Source: Uranotaenia lowii
Lineage: Eukaryota > Arthropoda > Insecta > Diptera > Culicidae
Length of the DNA stretch: 64,000 nucleotides
Direction of reading: 5' to 3'
Assembly: GCF_029784155.1 (NCBI RefSeq)
Contig: NW_026598545.1
Span: 1 to 64,000, forward strand
Shown: one piece after another, positions 31,840 to 44,235 of the stretch
Position numbering within the stretch: position 1 is the stretch's first letter
Layout of the letters: every line of letters starts with the position of its first letter
Program-made: the position numbers and the translations under genes
The notes under the pieces: model-generated
What the model saw: the letters and a program-made list of their open reading frames with translations, nothing else
What the model was told of the DNA's origin: nothing
Database searches by the model: none

Positions 31840-34800
31840 TTTGTCATTTTTGTAATTTTCTCACTTTTTTTAGCATTTTATATATTGCATATTTTTGTCA
31901 TATTTGTCATTTTTGACATTTTTGTAATTTTAATATTTTCTGTCATTTTTGTCATTTTCGACATTTTTGTCATTTTTGTCGTTTTTGTCGTTATTAGTCG
32001 AATTTTGTTATTTTTGTCATTTTTGCCATTTTTGCACTTTTGTCATTTTCGACAGTTTTGTAATTTTTGTCATTTTAGTCAATTTTGTCATTATTGACAT
32101 TTTTGTCATTTTTGTCATTTTTGTCATTTTTTGCCATTTTTTGTCATTTTTCGTCATTTTTTGTCATTTTTTGTCATTTTTTGTCATTTTTTGTCATAAA
32201 TTGTCATTTTTTGTCATTTTTTGTCATTTTTTGTCATTTTTTGTCATTTTTTGCATTTTTGTCATTTTTTGTCATTTTTTGTCAATTTTTGCCATTTTTT
32301 GCCATTTTTTGTCATTTTTTGTCATTTTTTGTCATTTTTGTCAATTTTTGTCATTTTTTGTAATTTTTTGTCATTTTTGTTATTTTTTTGTCATTTTCGT
32401 CATTTTTGTCATTTTTGTCATTTTTGTCATTTTTGTCATTTTTGTCATTTTTGTCATTTTTGTCATTTTTGTCATTTTTGTCATTTTTGTCATTTTTGTC
32501 ATTTTTGTCATTTTTGTCATTTTTGTCATTTTTGTCATTTTTGTCATTTTTGTCATTTTTGTCATTTTTGTCAATTTTGTCATTTTTGTCATTTTTGTCA
32601 TTTTTGTCATTTTTGTCATTTTTGTCATTTTTGTCATTTTTGTCATTTTTGTCATTTTTGTCATTTTTGTCATTTTTGTCATTTTTGTCATTTTTGTCAT
32701 TTTTGTCATTTTTGTCATATTTGTCATATTTGTCATTTTTGTCATTTTTGTCATTTTTGTCATTTTTGTCATTTTTGTCATTTTTGTCATTTTTGTCATT
32801 TTTGTCATTTTTGTCATTTTTGTCATTTTTGTCATTTTTGTCATTTTTGTCATTTTTGTCATTTTTGTCATTTTTGTCATTTTTGTCATTTTTGTCATTT
32901 TTGTCATTTTTGTCATTTTTGTCATTTTTGTCATTTTTGTCATTTTTGTCATTTTTGTCATTTTTGTCATTTTTGTCATTTTTGTCATTTTTGTCATTTT
33001 TGTCATTTTTGTCATTTTTGTCATTTTTGTCATTTTTGTCATTTTTGTCATTTTTGTCATTTTTGTCATTTTTGTCATTTTTGTCATTTTTGTCATTTTT
33101 GTCATTTTTGTCATTTTTGTCATTTTTGTCATTTTTGTCATTTTTGTCATTTTTGTCATTTTTGTCATTTTTTTTCATTTTTGTCATTTTTGTCATTTTT
33201 GTCAATTTTGTCAATTTTGTCATTTTTGTCATTTTTGTCAATTTTGTCATTTTTGTCATTTTTGTCATTTTTGTCATTTTTGTCATTTTTGTCATTTTTG
33301 TCATTTTTGTCATTTTTGTCATTTTTGTCATTTTTGTCATTTTTGTCATTTTTGTCATTTTTGTCATTTTTGTCATTTTTGTCATTTTTGTCATTTTTGT
33401 CATTTTTGTCATTTTTTGTCATTTTTTGTCATTTTTTGTCATTTTTTGTCATTTTTTGTCATTTTTTGTCATTTTTTGTCATTTTTTGTCATTTTTTGTC
33501 ATTTTTTGTCATTTTTTGTCATTTTTTGTCGTTTTTTGTAATTTTTGTCATTTTTGTCATTTTTGTCATTTTTGTCATTTTTGTCATTTTTGTCATTTTT
33601 GTCAATTTTGTCAATTTTTGTCAATTTTGTCATTTTTGTTATTTTTGTCATTTTTGTCATTTTTGTCATTTTTGTCATTTTTGTCATTTTTGTCATTTTT
33701 GTCATTTTTGTCAATTTTTGTCAATTTTGTCATTTTTGTCATTTTTGTCATTTTTGTCATTTTGGTCATTTTTGTCATTTTTGTCATTTTTGTCATTTTT
33801 ATCATTTTTGTCATTTTTGTCATTTTTGTCATTTTCGTCATTTTTGTCATTTTTGTCATTTTTGTCATTTTTTGTCAATTTTTGTCATTTTTTGTCATTT
33901 TTGTCATTTTTGTCATTTTTGTCATTTTTGTCATTTTTGTCATTTTTGTCATTTTTGTCATTTTTGTCATTTTTGTCATTTTTGTCATTTTTGTCATTTT
34001 TGTCATTTTTGTCATTTTTGTCATTTTTGTCATTTTTGTCATTTTTGTCATTTTTGTCATTTTTGTCATTTTTGTCATTTTTGTCATTTTTGTCATTTTT
34101 GTCATTTTTGTCATTTTTGTCATTTTTGTCATTTTTGTCATTTTTGTCATTTTTGTCAATTTTTGTCAATTTTGTCATTTTTGTTATTTTTGTCATTTTT
34201 GTCATTTTTGTCATTTTTGTCATTTTTGTCATTTTTGTCATTTTTGTCATTTTTGTCATTTTTGTCATTTTTGTCATTTTTGTCATTTTTGTCAATTTTT
34301 GTCAATTTTGTCATTTTTGTCATTTTTGTCATTTTTGTCATTTTTGTCATTTTTGTCATTTTTGTCATTTTTGTCATTTTTGTCATTTTTGTCATTTTTG
34401 TCATTTTTGTCATTTTTGTCATTTTTGTCATTTTTGTCATTTTGGTCATTTTTGTCATTTTTGTCATTTTTGTCATTTTTGTCATTTTTGTCATTTTTAT
34501 CATTTTTGTCATTTTTTGTGATTTTTATGATTTTTGTGATTATTGTGATTTTTGTAATTTTTGTAATTTTTGTATTTTTTGTAATTTTTGTAATTTTTCT
34601 AATTTTTGACATTTTTGTGATATTTGCGATTTTTGCGATTTTGGTCATATTTGTCATTTTGGTCATTTTTATCTTTTTGTCATTTTTGTCATTTTTGTCT
34701 TTTTCGTCTTTTTTGTAATTTTTGTCATTTTTTGTCATTTTTGTCATCATTGTCCAATTTTTCTTTTTTGTCATTTTTGTCATTTTTGTCTTTTTTGTCA

Positions 34801-35765
34801 TTTTTGTCTTTTTTGTCATTTTTGTCATTTTTGTCATTTTTGTCATTTTTGTCATTTTTGTCATTTTTATCATCATTTTTATCATTTTTGACATTTTTGT
34901 CATTTTTGTCATTTTTGTTATTTTTTGTCATTTTTGTCATTTTTTGTCATTTTTGTCATTTTTGTCATTTTTGTCATTTTTGTCATTTTTGTCATTTTTG
35001 ACATTTTTGTCATATTTGTCATTTTTGTTATTTTTGTCATTTTTGTCATTTTTGTCATTTTTGTCATTTTTGTCATTTTTGTCATTTTTGTCATTTTTGT
35101 CATTTTTGTCATTTTTGTCATTTTTGTCATTTTTGTCATATTTGTCATTTTTGTCATTTTTGTCATTTTTGTCATTTTTGTCATTTTTGTCATTTTTGTC
35201 ATTTTTGTCATTTTTGTCATTTTTGTCATTTTTGTCATTTTTGTCATTTTTGTCATTTTTGTCATTTTTGTCATTTTTGTCATTTTTGTCATTTTTGTCA
35301 TTTTTGTCATTTTTGTCATTTTAGTCATTTTTGTCATTTTTGTCATTTTTGTAATTTTTGTCATTTTTTGTCATTTTTGTCATCATTGTCCAATTTTTCT
35401 TTTTTGTCATTTTTGTCATTTTTGTCTTTTTTGTCATTTTTGTCATTTTTTGCCATTTTTGTCATTTTTGTCATTTTTGTCATTTTTGTCATTTTTGTCA
35501 TTTTTATCATCATTTTTATCATTTTTGACATTTTTGTCATTCTAGTGATTTCAGTGATTTTAGTTATTTTATAGTTTTTAGTGATTTTAGTGTTTTTTGT
35601 TATTTTCGTCACTTTTGTAATTTTTGCCATTTTTGTCATTTTTGTCATGTTTGTCATTTTTGTCATTTTTGTAATTTTTGTCATTTTCGCCATTTTTGTT
35701 ATTTTTGTCATTTTTGACATTTTTGTCATTTTTGTCAGTTTTGTCAGTTTTGTCATTTTTGTCAT
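31840..35765. repeat. Satellite of the 9-mer TTTTTGTCA, about 3.9 kb
   Basis: Nearly the whole stretch is head-to-tail TTTTTGTCA, with a very regular core at 32397-33166. Blocks of a 10-mer (ATTTTTTGTC) lie at about 32129-32350 and 33411-33530, and the edges carry point variants (GTAATTTTT, GTGATTTTT, GACATTTTT). Nine is a multiple of three, so each frame repeats the same three residues (FVI, CHF, LSF; minus TKM, DKN), and only one minus frame meets TGA in every unit. The very long predicted proteins here are therefore by-products of the repeat, not genes. The array may be larger in the genome than assembled. Confidence 0.97.
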
Positions 35766-38297
35766 TTGTGTAGAATCGGAATAAATTTTTAGTTAAAATA
35801 AACCTAACGCCGTTTATTGAACACTTTCACTGTTAAAATGCCTCCTTTTGAACACTCTTTCTCTGGATAGGTCTTCGAAGCTGCTGTTAGTCAGGGAAAC
35901 TTAAAATTAATGAAAATTAATGATGAACATGTTTCGAAAAGTATAGGCGATTCAAGAATTTACTTTTACTCCAAACCAAAATGACTAAATATTTTAGTTA
36001 ATTGTGAAATTTTAATGATTGTCTTGTGTTTTAGAAAACTACTACGCGTTTTGACACATGAGTCCATAACATCATTATTTTTAACGCAGGGCCATCTGCG
36101 AGTAGTTGGATGAACTGTTGTCGAAGGGATGTTTTATGAAAAAAGGGCTTGTACTTCAAAACCATTTTTTGACCATGATAAATGGTCGATATTGAAAAAT
36201 AATTCAACACAAACGAGTCTATTTTTTTTATTCCTTATTTACTATTTAAGAAAGTCTTCTACTTGGATTAAAATATAAAAACAACGAAAGTTATTCCAAA
36301 TACTATCAACAAGCATCGAGAGATCTGTCTCCCAAAACCATCACGCGCTAACGACTATTTTAAAAGCATAACCGCGTTTTCAAATCGCTTCGGATCAATC
36401 AAACGGCAACGTGGTGTGCCCCAGTGAGAATCGCGCCATGCCGCGCAATTGCATTGGAAAGAACAGTTTTATTTCTAAAATCGTGCGCCTTCCGCGCTAG
36501 CGGCAGTTTCCGTAGGTGGTTGTTCTAGTATAAATCTGAAGACCGAAAATGTAAATGAGCCACGGCCAACAAACTAACTATATAAGGAAGAGAATACACT
36601 TGAATTACTTCGCCCGCCCCAGGATGATGATGATGATGGTTGGTGTTTTTGGATAGGAAAGTAACGAATATTTTTAAAATTCGCGCCATTCGCACGAATC
36701 TAGTTGGCGGTTTGTTTGGCTAGTGAGAGATTTCAAAATGTGCTTCAGAGAAGAAAAGTGCATCACAACGACGTCGACGGTGACTGTGGTGACAAATAAA
36801 ATCGACGACGATGCCTTACGTCGACGTCCGCTGATGAGCTACTGTTCCTATAATAGAGAATTCGGGAATGCTGCACATGATCGACGCGACGTCACCCCGC
36901 GACGCCAGATTGTTCCTAATGGTTTGATGTTTCTCGAGTTGAGTTTCTTTGGGGCAGGCGACCAATAACAACAACAGGGGAAAACGGGTCGGCGACTAAT
37001 CTCTCTAGTCGTCGCCGTACGGTAAAGTATGGTGGCGACGAGCTCTGGCTAAAGGTTTTGCTACCAGAGATATGAGTCGAATAACTGAATTTCTGTTCGG
37101 AGGAGAAAAGAATTGTAGGTCGCCTGCCTGCCAAAGAGCACTGCTGCCGCCTATCGTCGAGATAGCGCAACTTTGAGTCACTGACTGCCGTCGCCGTTCA
37201 ATGAGAATTACCGTGAGACAACTCCTAGGCATCTGGCTAGGCTAAGGCTATAGACTCAGCGATCGAACAGGATGGAAAAAACTAAAACTTCATTTGTGGC
37301 TAAGTTCATTCTCTCCACTCTGACGTTTTCTCCTATAATAGAAGCAGATACGTTGGGGTACCTATATCAGAGGTTTGAAATTTTCATACAGCAAAAGCTG
37401 AAAACGCGTTTTCAGTTCGTTGATATCCGGAGGACGATGGCAAGCAAGAGGCAAGAGAATATCGACCAGAGTGTGGAACGTAGAAGAAGCAGCAGCAGCA
37501 GTAGCGCTTTGACGGACGAACACCGTACTTCTCTTCTGGCTATATCTGGGGGGATATCTGCGATGTGCTCAGCTCAAACCGCTGCCTTTACCGCCAGCCA
37601 CTGCCGCTCGCTGCTGCTCCCGAGGACTAAGGTAGAATGGGTAAATATCGTGTCCCCCTGAAAACGCTATGGCATGGCATATAATACCTCTTACTTGGTA
37701 CCGACAATCAGCGATTGGCCCGTCGTTGAACACCGACGATTTCAGCCCTGCTATGAACACACTCTGTGTGTGAGCCGGCTGAGTGTATCATCGGGCCATG
37801 GCTCCGGATTCCGGACTCGGTGCCGTCAGTCAGCTCCGGCACACGGATTTTGTTTGTGTGCCCAAACACCAAACCTAGGGTAGCGCGAGAATAGATCTGA
37901 AATTTAACATTGATTTTTTTTTTCATTTTGATTAAGAAGGCAAGAAAAAATAGTACGAATTTTGAATTCCCATTTTAATGTAATGATTATTGGCATTTCG
38001 GTGAATTATTGAATTCTAATAGGATTATTAAATTCATTATGTTAAAACCAAAAGTCACCATTAAAGTTCACATTTGTTTGGATAAAAGGTAGAACATCTA
38101 CAAGGTGTTCAATAAGTAGGTATTAACCAAAAATAACGACCGTCAGTTCACCAATTATGACTCCTTATGCTTATTTTTTATAATCATTCACGTTGTGGAG
38201 AACAAACGAGTACATAATACCTAAACTAATCTCATTAAAAACCTCATTTCTTCTTATTTGGTAGCAAATGTTAAAACAACAGTTGCGTGCAACAATA
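35766..38297. other. No supported gene; GC-richer patch 36620-37880
   Basis: A (GAT)n run lies at 36623-36638. The patch has several modest open frames (plus 36723-36968, plus 37272-37661 with a run of six Ser, plus 37674-37883), none with a known domain, and antisense frames are similarly open. It could hold exons or promoter sequence of an unseen host gene, but nothing decides this. Confidence 0.35.
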
Positions 38298-39192
38298 CAG
38301 AGTGACAATAAAGTTCCCGTACTTTTTTTTCCAAATACTTCAACAACCTAGAACTTTTTTAAATACAATCAAAACGAATCAACCAAACAATAGTAACTTT
38401 CTTTGGAAACTTGGCTGTCAAGTTGAATCGAAAAAAAACAAGAATAGCTCAAAATACCTTTCATTAGACCTCCAAACATTTTTTTTCAATAAGTTGAACA
38501 TGTCTTTGACGTTGCTCGCTACTGAAACTTTTCACAGGGGTTTCTTCACCAATGCCAAGATTTTCGCAACTCAGCCACTTCACTACCACCAATTACTCAA
38601 GGAGGAGCATTCTATCGCAAAAAAAAAAAGATTTTTCATAAAAAAGATTGAACTCAGCAACGGTTACTTCGTGACGTTCTAAAGCGGAGAACAACCGAGC
38701 ACTTTGATCCAGATGAATTCACAGCTTCAGTCAGTAGGCTTGGAGCTTGACGGATTGCGCAAAATCGACCAATCTGTAAAAAGCTTTTTTTCGCTTTTGG
38801 GACATTAGGGCCAAGAATACTCGCCTGCCAAGCTCACAGGTCTATACTTAAAAGTATTTTCCATGTAAATAATCCGTCTTGTAAAAGGATTAACTCTAGC
38901 TTCACGATGTAGTATTAGAGATTACCTTTAAACTGCACTGATAGGGTCTTGCTTTAGAACAACATTTACGGAAAAAGTGCCATCGAGCATCATCAGACGC
39001 ATTCTAAACCAACTGAACGAATGTATTGAGGTCGTGGGAGGGAGACCTAATTTTGATTTTCATTTCATTTGATATTGTTTCCAAGGTTCCATAGAATGTT
39101 GCTTGTTACTCAGGTGGTTCGATTTGGTTAATCATTATTAGCGGGTTATTGCATTTTTCAAAAATACGTGAACTTTAAATATTGTCACCCTG
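38298..39192 (+). mobile_element. Non-autonomous Tc1-like element (895 bp)
   Basis: The left end is TA-CAGAGTGACAATA followed by AAGTTCCCGTA. The inverted right end is TA-CAGGGTGACAATA followed by AAGTTCACGTA. TA stands on both sides (38296-38297 and 39193-39194). Inside, RRILNQLNECIEVVGG near 38990 resembles the last residues of Tc1-like transposases. The remaining interior is decayed, with a 131-residue open frame (38287-38682) of no recognisable domain. I infer an internally deleted or heavily mutated Tc1-like copy. Confidence 0.7.
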
Positions 39193-39199
39193 TAAATTA

Positions 39200-39413
39200 G
39201 ACTGAGTCGATTTGAGGTTATTTTTGAATTTCTCAAACCCTGGGGCCTTAAAGCTTCGTTTCGGTTTAAAATTCATCCATGATTTTTTTGCAGAATTTTT
39301 AAGTAACAGTTACATGAGAGAATTTGAACTTTTATGTTTGTATGGGAAAATGGAAAATTTGGATTCTACTGTGGAACTGAGCTTGCTCATGGGTTTTGTG
39401 CTAATTTATAAAT
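39200..39413. repeat. Dispersed repeat A, copy 1
   Basis: GACTGAGTCGATTTGAGGT, TTAAAGCTTCG, ATTCATCCATGATTTT and TTTTGTGCTAATTTATAAATT occur in the same order at 52549-52750. The unit is about 210 bp and non-coding. It starts right next to the Tc1-like element. Class unknown. Confidence 0.7.
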
Positions 39414-41092
39414 TCTTTCAAATCAATCAATAAATCAATGAAAATCAATCAATTCAACTGATATCACTGCTTATGCCTATCAAAGTATTCCTTGAAAAGT
39501 AGTCATGTAATATCTAACTAGGCACATTCCTGAAGGATGATAATGGTTATTGCTAATTTATTCTCAATAACGAAATGAAAATTAAAAAAAAAACGTTGTT
39601 GCTTCATTTTATAACAACTTGTCTTTGTCATTATTGTCATAGTATGTAGATGAAGATATAAATGTTTTAATTGTAATAACGGAAATAAAAAATCTTCAAA
39701 AATGTGATAGCTATCAAATATTACTAAACAAATCTCCCAACTATTAAAAAAAGGTCAAAAATTTTGAAAAGAAAAACTATCTGTTCATTATACGGTGCTG
39801 AAAACACTCTGTTGGTGGGAGCCACCCTAGCCATCATCGACACAGCAGAGCACCGGGACCGGATTGGACCGACATCAGGCAAAAGTGGTGCTCTTTCCTT
39901 GTGCTGTGCTGTGCCTTAGCTCAAGCAAGCTGGCTGATGTGTTTTGTTCAGCTCAGTTCAGCCCCGAATCGAACTAGACATGCAATGCAACACACCATCC
40001 GACGAAGGAATGAACGAACGAACGGATCGGACCGACCGACACCAAACTTACCAATTCGCAGGCAAACTCGCAGCAGCTCGAGAGAGTTCCATCCAATTCC
40101 AAGCCAGCAAGTGCCACACCGCAACAGACCGAACATTTCTGGTTAAACGTGACGCAAGGGCAAACTTGAAATTTCGATTTTTTTTATTTTCCAGCATGGG
40201 ATGAGCACCAGTAAACATATTAAACTTCCAAATAAACTTCTGAATACAGTTCAGATTCTCAAGCGATAGTCCAAAATTCAATCAAATGAATTTATAGAAC
40301 GAATTGTTCCAAAATCATTATAAACCCTGTCGTTGTGCTAGTCCAGAGAACAGCTCGGCTGCCTTCAAAGCGAACAGACACAGACAAACGGCTGTAATAC
40401 TTCGGCTGACTGAGATCAGAGCTGGCAGCTGAATTGCCTCACAAACAACACAACTGTGCTGTTCAGGGTAAAAGCAAGCAAGCGAGCAGGCTAGCAACAA
40501 ACCGATGTGAAACTGGCTGGCACCAGAAAACTGCCGACCGAGTATCAAAATCGAGTCCACGCGTCAGTTTTTCGAAACCATGCACAGAGCAAAATGACTG
40601 TGTTTTTTCCCCGTAACAGCTTTGCTTGTTCCCTTCTCGGTCGGTCGGTAATTCCCCGATATCGTTGCCGACGACGATATTTGCTCATACTTGCACATGA
40701 CTCGGGGTTGGTTCGCTTTCAGATTCAGATTCACACAAAAAAAGGACCATGAATCATACCTTCGGATCAATTTAAGCTAGACGTTTCATATATTTTACTC
40801 TAGGTTTAGAAAAATTCCAGCTTCCAGACATGAGTTAATCTACAAAATGCGTTAATTTGATGCACGTGCTTAAAGTTGTTTTTGGCAACACTGTTAAATG
40901 TTACTTAGTACTTTTAAGAATAGATTAATCACCGTAATTTATGTTTGTTACTTGTTTCATCAGCCTTATCGGTAAAAAGTGATGTCCTTTTTAGTAAGAA
41001 CATCTTCACTCATGGGAATTGGGCAAAATAAGTCACATACAACGCACATAAAAATCACTTTTGCAACTTTCAAGTTCATTAACAAGTTGATA
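39414..41092. other. No supported gene; GC-richer patch 39830-40150
   Basis: The patch 39830-40150 and the segment 40318-40740 are less AT-rich and have overlapping short frames on both strands. No domain recognised. Confidence 0.4.
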
Positions 41093-41530
41093 TAGCTTAG
41101 CTTGATTGACTACCCACATCCACCTTTAATCGTTGAACCTGAAATAGTCTATCAAAGTTAGTTTAATTTATTTTTTTTATGAGAAAGGCTTGCTTAATTG
41201 ATTCGCCTCTTATCAAAGTTAAAAAAACACTTTCTGGAGGCTTTTTGCTTTTTCTGAATAATTCTGATTACATATACAATGCACTAGAACAAGTTCCACA
41301 TTGCCAATAGTTGCTTCTCCGTGGTAGACCGAGGCCATCAACTTTGTTCAGGAGTCAAATGAATGGTTCTTGGGATCAGCAGCTCATTCATCCTACGCAA
41401 ATAATGCTCTCTTTTTAAACCTCAATAACGACGCCGGCCACGTTCTAGTAGTCAATGGATAGATTTGTGCTTAAGGACCGAGAATACCTCTACATCCTAG
41501 CAAAATAGTTCTGGTTGGGAGTGGGGTCAA
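41093..41530 (+). repeat. Dispersed repeat B, copy 2
   Basis: Starts TAGCTTAGCTTGATTGACTA followed by CCACATCCACCTTTAATC, and later has AATAACGACGCCGGCCACGT (about 41425-41444). The same two landmarks in the same order mark 58405-58770, and the second also 27955-27973. Non-coding; class unknown, possibly a SINE- or MITE-like family. Confidence 0.65.
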
Positions 41531-42600
41531 AATAATTGATTGGCTAGTGTTCCGGTGAACCATAAAAAATACTTCCTTAACTTCTATCAGTTTCTATTTT
41601 ATCAATTGCAATCTTCGGAATCATTTTTAAATTCTAATACCATTTCATCTCAATTATAATTTAAAATAATTTTTTGTGACAAAAAAAACCCAATTGCTAC
41701 GATAATAAAAAAAAAGTTCAGAAAGATTTTTTACGTATACTGAACTAGTTTTCGATGTATGTATGAATATTTTGTTTCCCAATTGACCTTAGACTATATC
41801 TTATAACATCTGCTATTGATGACAATTTTGCAATGCATTTACAAATTTTTTTAGCAAATACTTGGAATCATCACCAGATACATCATCTGTAAAAATAACA
41901 ATTGTTAACCACATTAAAATGATTAGCATTGAAACACAAAAAAAAACTATTTACTCTTTGAAGATCAATGAAAACAAATGTTTTTTAAATCATGGTCTAA
42001 TTATATTTTTAAAGTTTTCTTATTTGTAGCAGGATAAAACAAATTATGGTGTGATAAAGTAAAAATTCGGACGATAGGAAAATCAATGATTAGCTCCCTG
42101 TCCCTATCTCGAACGCCCCCTTCTCCTTCTCCCCACAATCGTCCCTATCTAAAAAAGTGTTGAAAACGAGAACTTGAATTTTAACTTCGGAACGGTACGG
42201 AAAATTAAATCAAACTGTTCATGCTACTGAAAGCAACTAATGTGCAAGTCGTGGCCAAAAAAAACTATTTAGAACATTGCGATTAAGTTGAAAGAAAAGA
42301 AATAATTAGCTTCATTCCACTTCATTCTTCCAATATTTGTCAAAACGAACTTTGTAGAGACGACCGCAGTCTGGAATCGCTGGACCTCACCCGTTCTGAG
42401 GAACAACACCACAAAACACTACGACTAGACCACACAACCCCACTAGACTTGCTCACTCGCACTAGGACATTTCAGGAAGCTGCATCGCCATTCGAAGGCC
42501 TAATAGGTTCCAGCTTCTCTATTAGTGGAAAATGAACCATGAACAATAAATTTCGGATGGAAATCGGCAAAGACCTACGCGACAAAAACGGACCAGCGAT
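41531..42600. other. AT-rich sequence, no gene seen
   Basis: No open frame or repeat boundary of note. Confidence 0.5.
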
Positions 42601-43464
42601 TGAAATCTTGGAACATGGAACTGCCGATTTCTAAATTTCATGGGCAGTCCCCACGTGCTCTCCAACGAATTGAAGAGCCGCCAATTCGACATCTTAGCGC
42701 TTAAGGAGGTATGCTGGAAGGGCTCCACGGTACGAACCTATCCAGATGGTCATGCCATTTTCAAGAGCTGCGGCAACACACATGAGCTTGGAACAGCTTT
42801 TATAGTGAAGGGAAAAATGCAAAAGTGCGTGATCGGGTGGTGGCCGATCAACCCACGAATGTGCCGGTTGTGAGAATCAAGAGGCGGTTCTTCAACATCA
42901 GCATCATAAACGTGCACAGCCCTCACATCGGAAGTAACGGTGACAACAAAGACGAATTCTACCCGCAGCTGGAGCGTGAATACGATCGCTGTCCAAAACA
43001 TGATATGTGGAAGCATGTGGAACGAACTCGACGGAACGACTGGTTCGACGAGAAGGGTGATGGACGAAGAGAATGCCACGCGGGCGTCAGTAGTGCAAAG
43101 AAGCACCCGTCGGAATGTGGAAAATCATCGACAGCGGAAGAGGCATCGAGTCCGAATTTTCCAGGGGAAAAATCGCCGTCTGGTGGAGGAGCTCGAGGAG
43201 CTGGAGCAGTTGCCCAGGAAACACGAAAGTTCTATCGGAAACTCAACGCATCCCGCAAAAGCTTCGTGCTGCAAGCCAAATGTGCCGGGATAAGGACGGA
43301 GGCATCCTGACAGACAAACGTGAGGTGATCAAAAGGTGGAAGCAATACTTCGATGAACACCTGAACGGCCCACATGCAGGAGATCAAAACGATGGGGCGT
43401 AGCCAATGACGTAAAGGAGCCACTCCTAACGATGAGTCTTAACTTCACTTCACTCAGCCATTCG
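42601..43464 (+). pseudogene. RTE-like endonuclease and linker, truncated
   Basis: The frame reads LKSRQFDILALKEVCWKGS (catalytic Glu of the endonuclease; Q is usual where K stands before E), HELGTAFIVKGKMQKCVIGW, RRFFNISIINVHSPH and FYPQLEREYDRCPKHD. The rest of the endonuclease, with its GDFN-type block, is missing: the sequence jumps to RNDWFDEKGD, a linker with STRRNVE, KFYRKLNASRKSF and KRWKQYFDEHLNG. That is a deletion of roughly 100-150 residues. Frame changes are present near 42870 and 43290. At 43465 a hAT-type end interrupts it. It is related to the scrap at 6912-7203. Confidence 0.8.
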
Positions 43465-44235
43465 CAGGGTGGCCAGCGAGTTTCCATTTTCAAATTCCCG
43501 GCTTTTTCCCGGTTTTCCCTTGTGAGATTATATGTTTTTCACGGTTTCAGAAACCCACGCTTTACACCTTTTACAAGATTTATTGAACGAACAAATATAT
43601 GTTTTATAATATTTGTAAGTGAAAGTGTGTGAAAACTGAAAATTTTCAGTGAATCAATTTTGTAATTCGAAAGTTGACTTGAAACTTTGACAACTGTTTT
43701 TACGGTATTTTTATAATTTGAATAATTTTTATCTTGGAATCTTGAAGTATCGTATTGCATAATTTTAAAACCACATTACGATATCATGTGGTACATCTAA
43801 GATTATGTTTTGAATCTCAAATTCTCTGGAAGATTTTAATGTTCGTTCAATTAATCAGAACCGAAACTTCCATTTGTCAATAAAACAATTTTGGGGTTCA
43901 AAGGTCTTTAAAATCTTATAAATTATTGTGAGGAAAATATATTTCCGAGACAATTAAGGATAGATTTGTAAAAATATTCAAACAATATTTGAAATTTAAA
44001 CATTTTGTGATTTTCAAACTGCGGGGGAAACTAATGAAGTTTAATGTATTTTATTGAAAAATTTTGTGAAATCTTCGAAAAATCATGTTAGATTTGTTAG
44101 AATTGGACGCAAAAATAGAGATTTGTTGTCACTATTTCCTCCATAAGTCTAAATGGAACGAGAAGCCCATTATGTGGTCTTGAAATGAGGACTGGACAAT
44201 GATATATTTTGCCGAATATTTGATGATACAGGTGA
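43465..44235. mobile_element. hAT-type left end and adjoining AT-rich sequence
   Basis: CAGGGTGGCCAGCGAG is followed by AAATTCCCGGCTTTTTCCCG, the same end type as the element at 19953-23183. The start coincides exactly with the break in the RTE-like fragment. No matching right end is seen before the next element at 44236, so the copy is truncated or its end is lost. No coding sequence. Confidence 0.6.

Noticed and set aside
32351..33412. Minus-strand DKN/TKM repeat proteins (353 and 262 residues)
   Set aside because: Same satellite on the other strand; the ATG in every unit gives false starts.
31949..34718. Open frames of 530, 766 and 776 residues (FVI, CHF, LSF repeats)
   Set aside because: They are direct readings of the 9-bp satellite in three frames at once, switch register at 10-mer blocks, and have no non-repeat domain.
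37441..37661. Ser-run-containing frame MASKRQENIDQ as an exon
   Set aside because: No domain, no clear splice sites of matching phase, and an overlapping antisense frame; not enough to call a gene.
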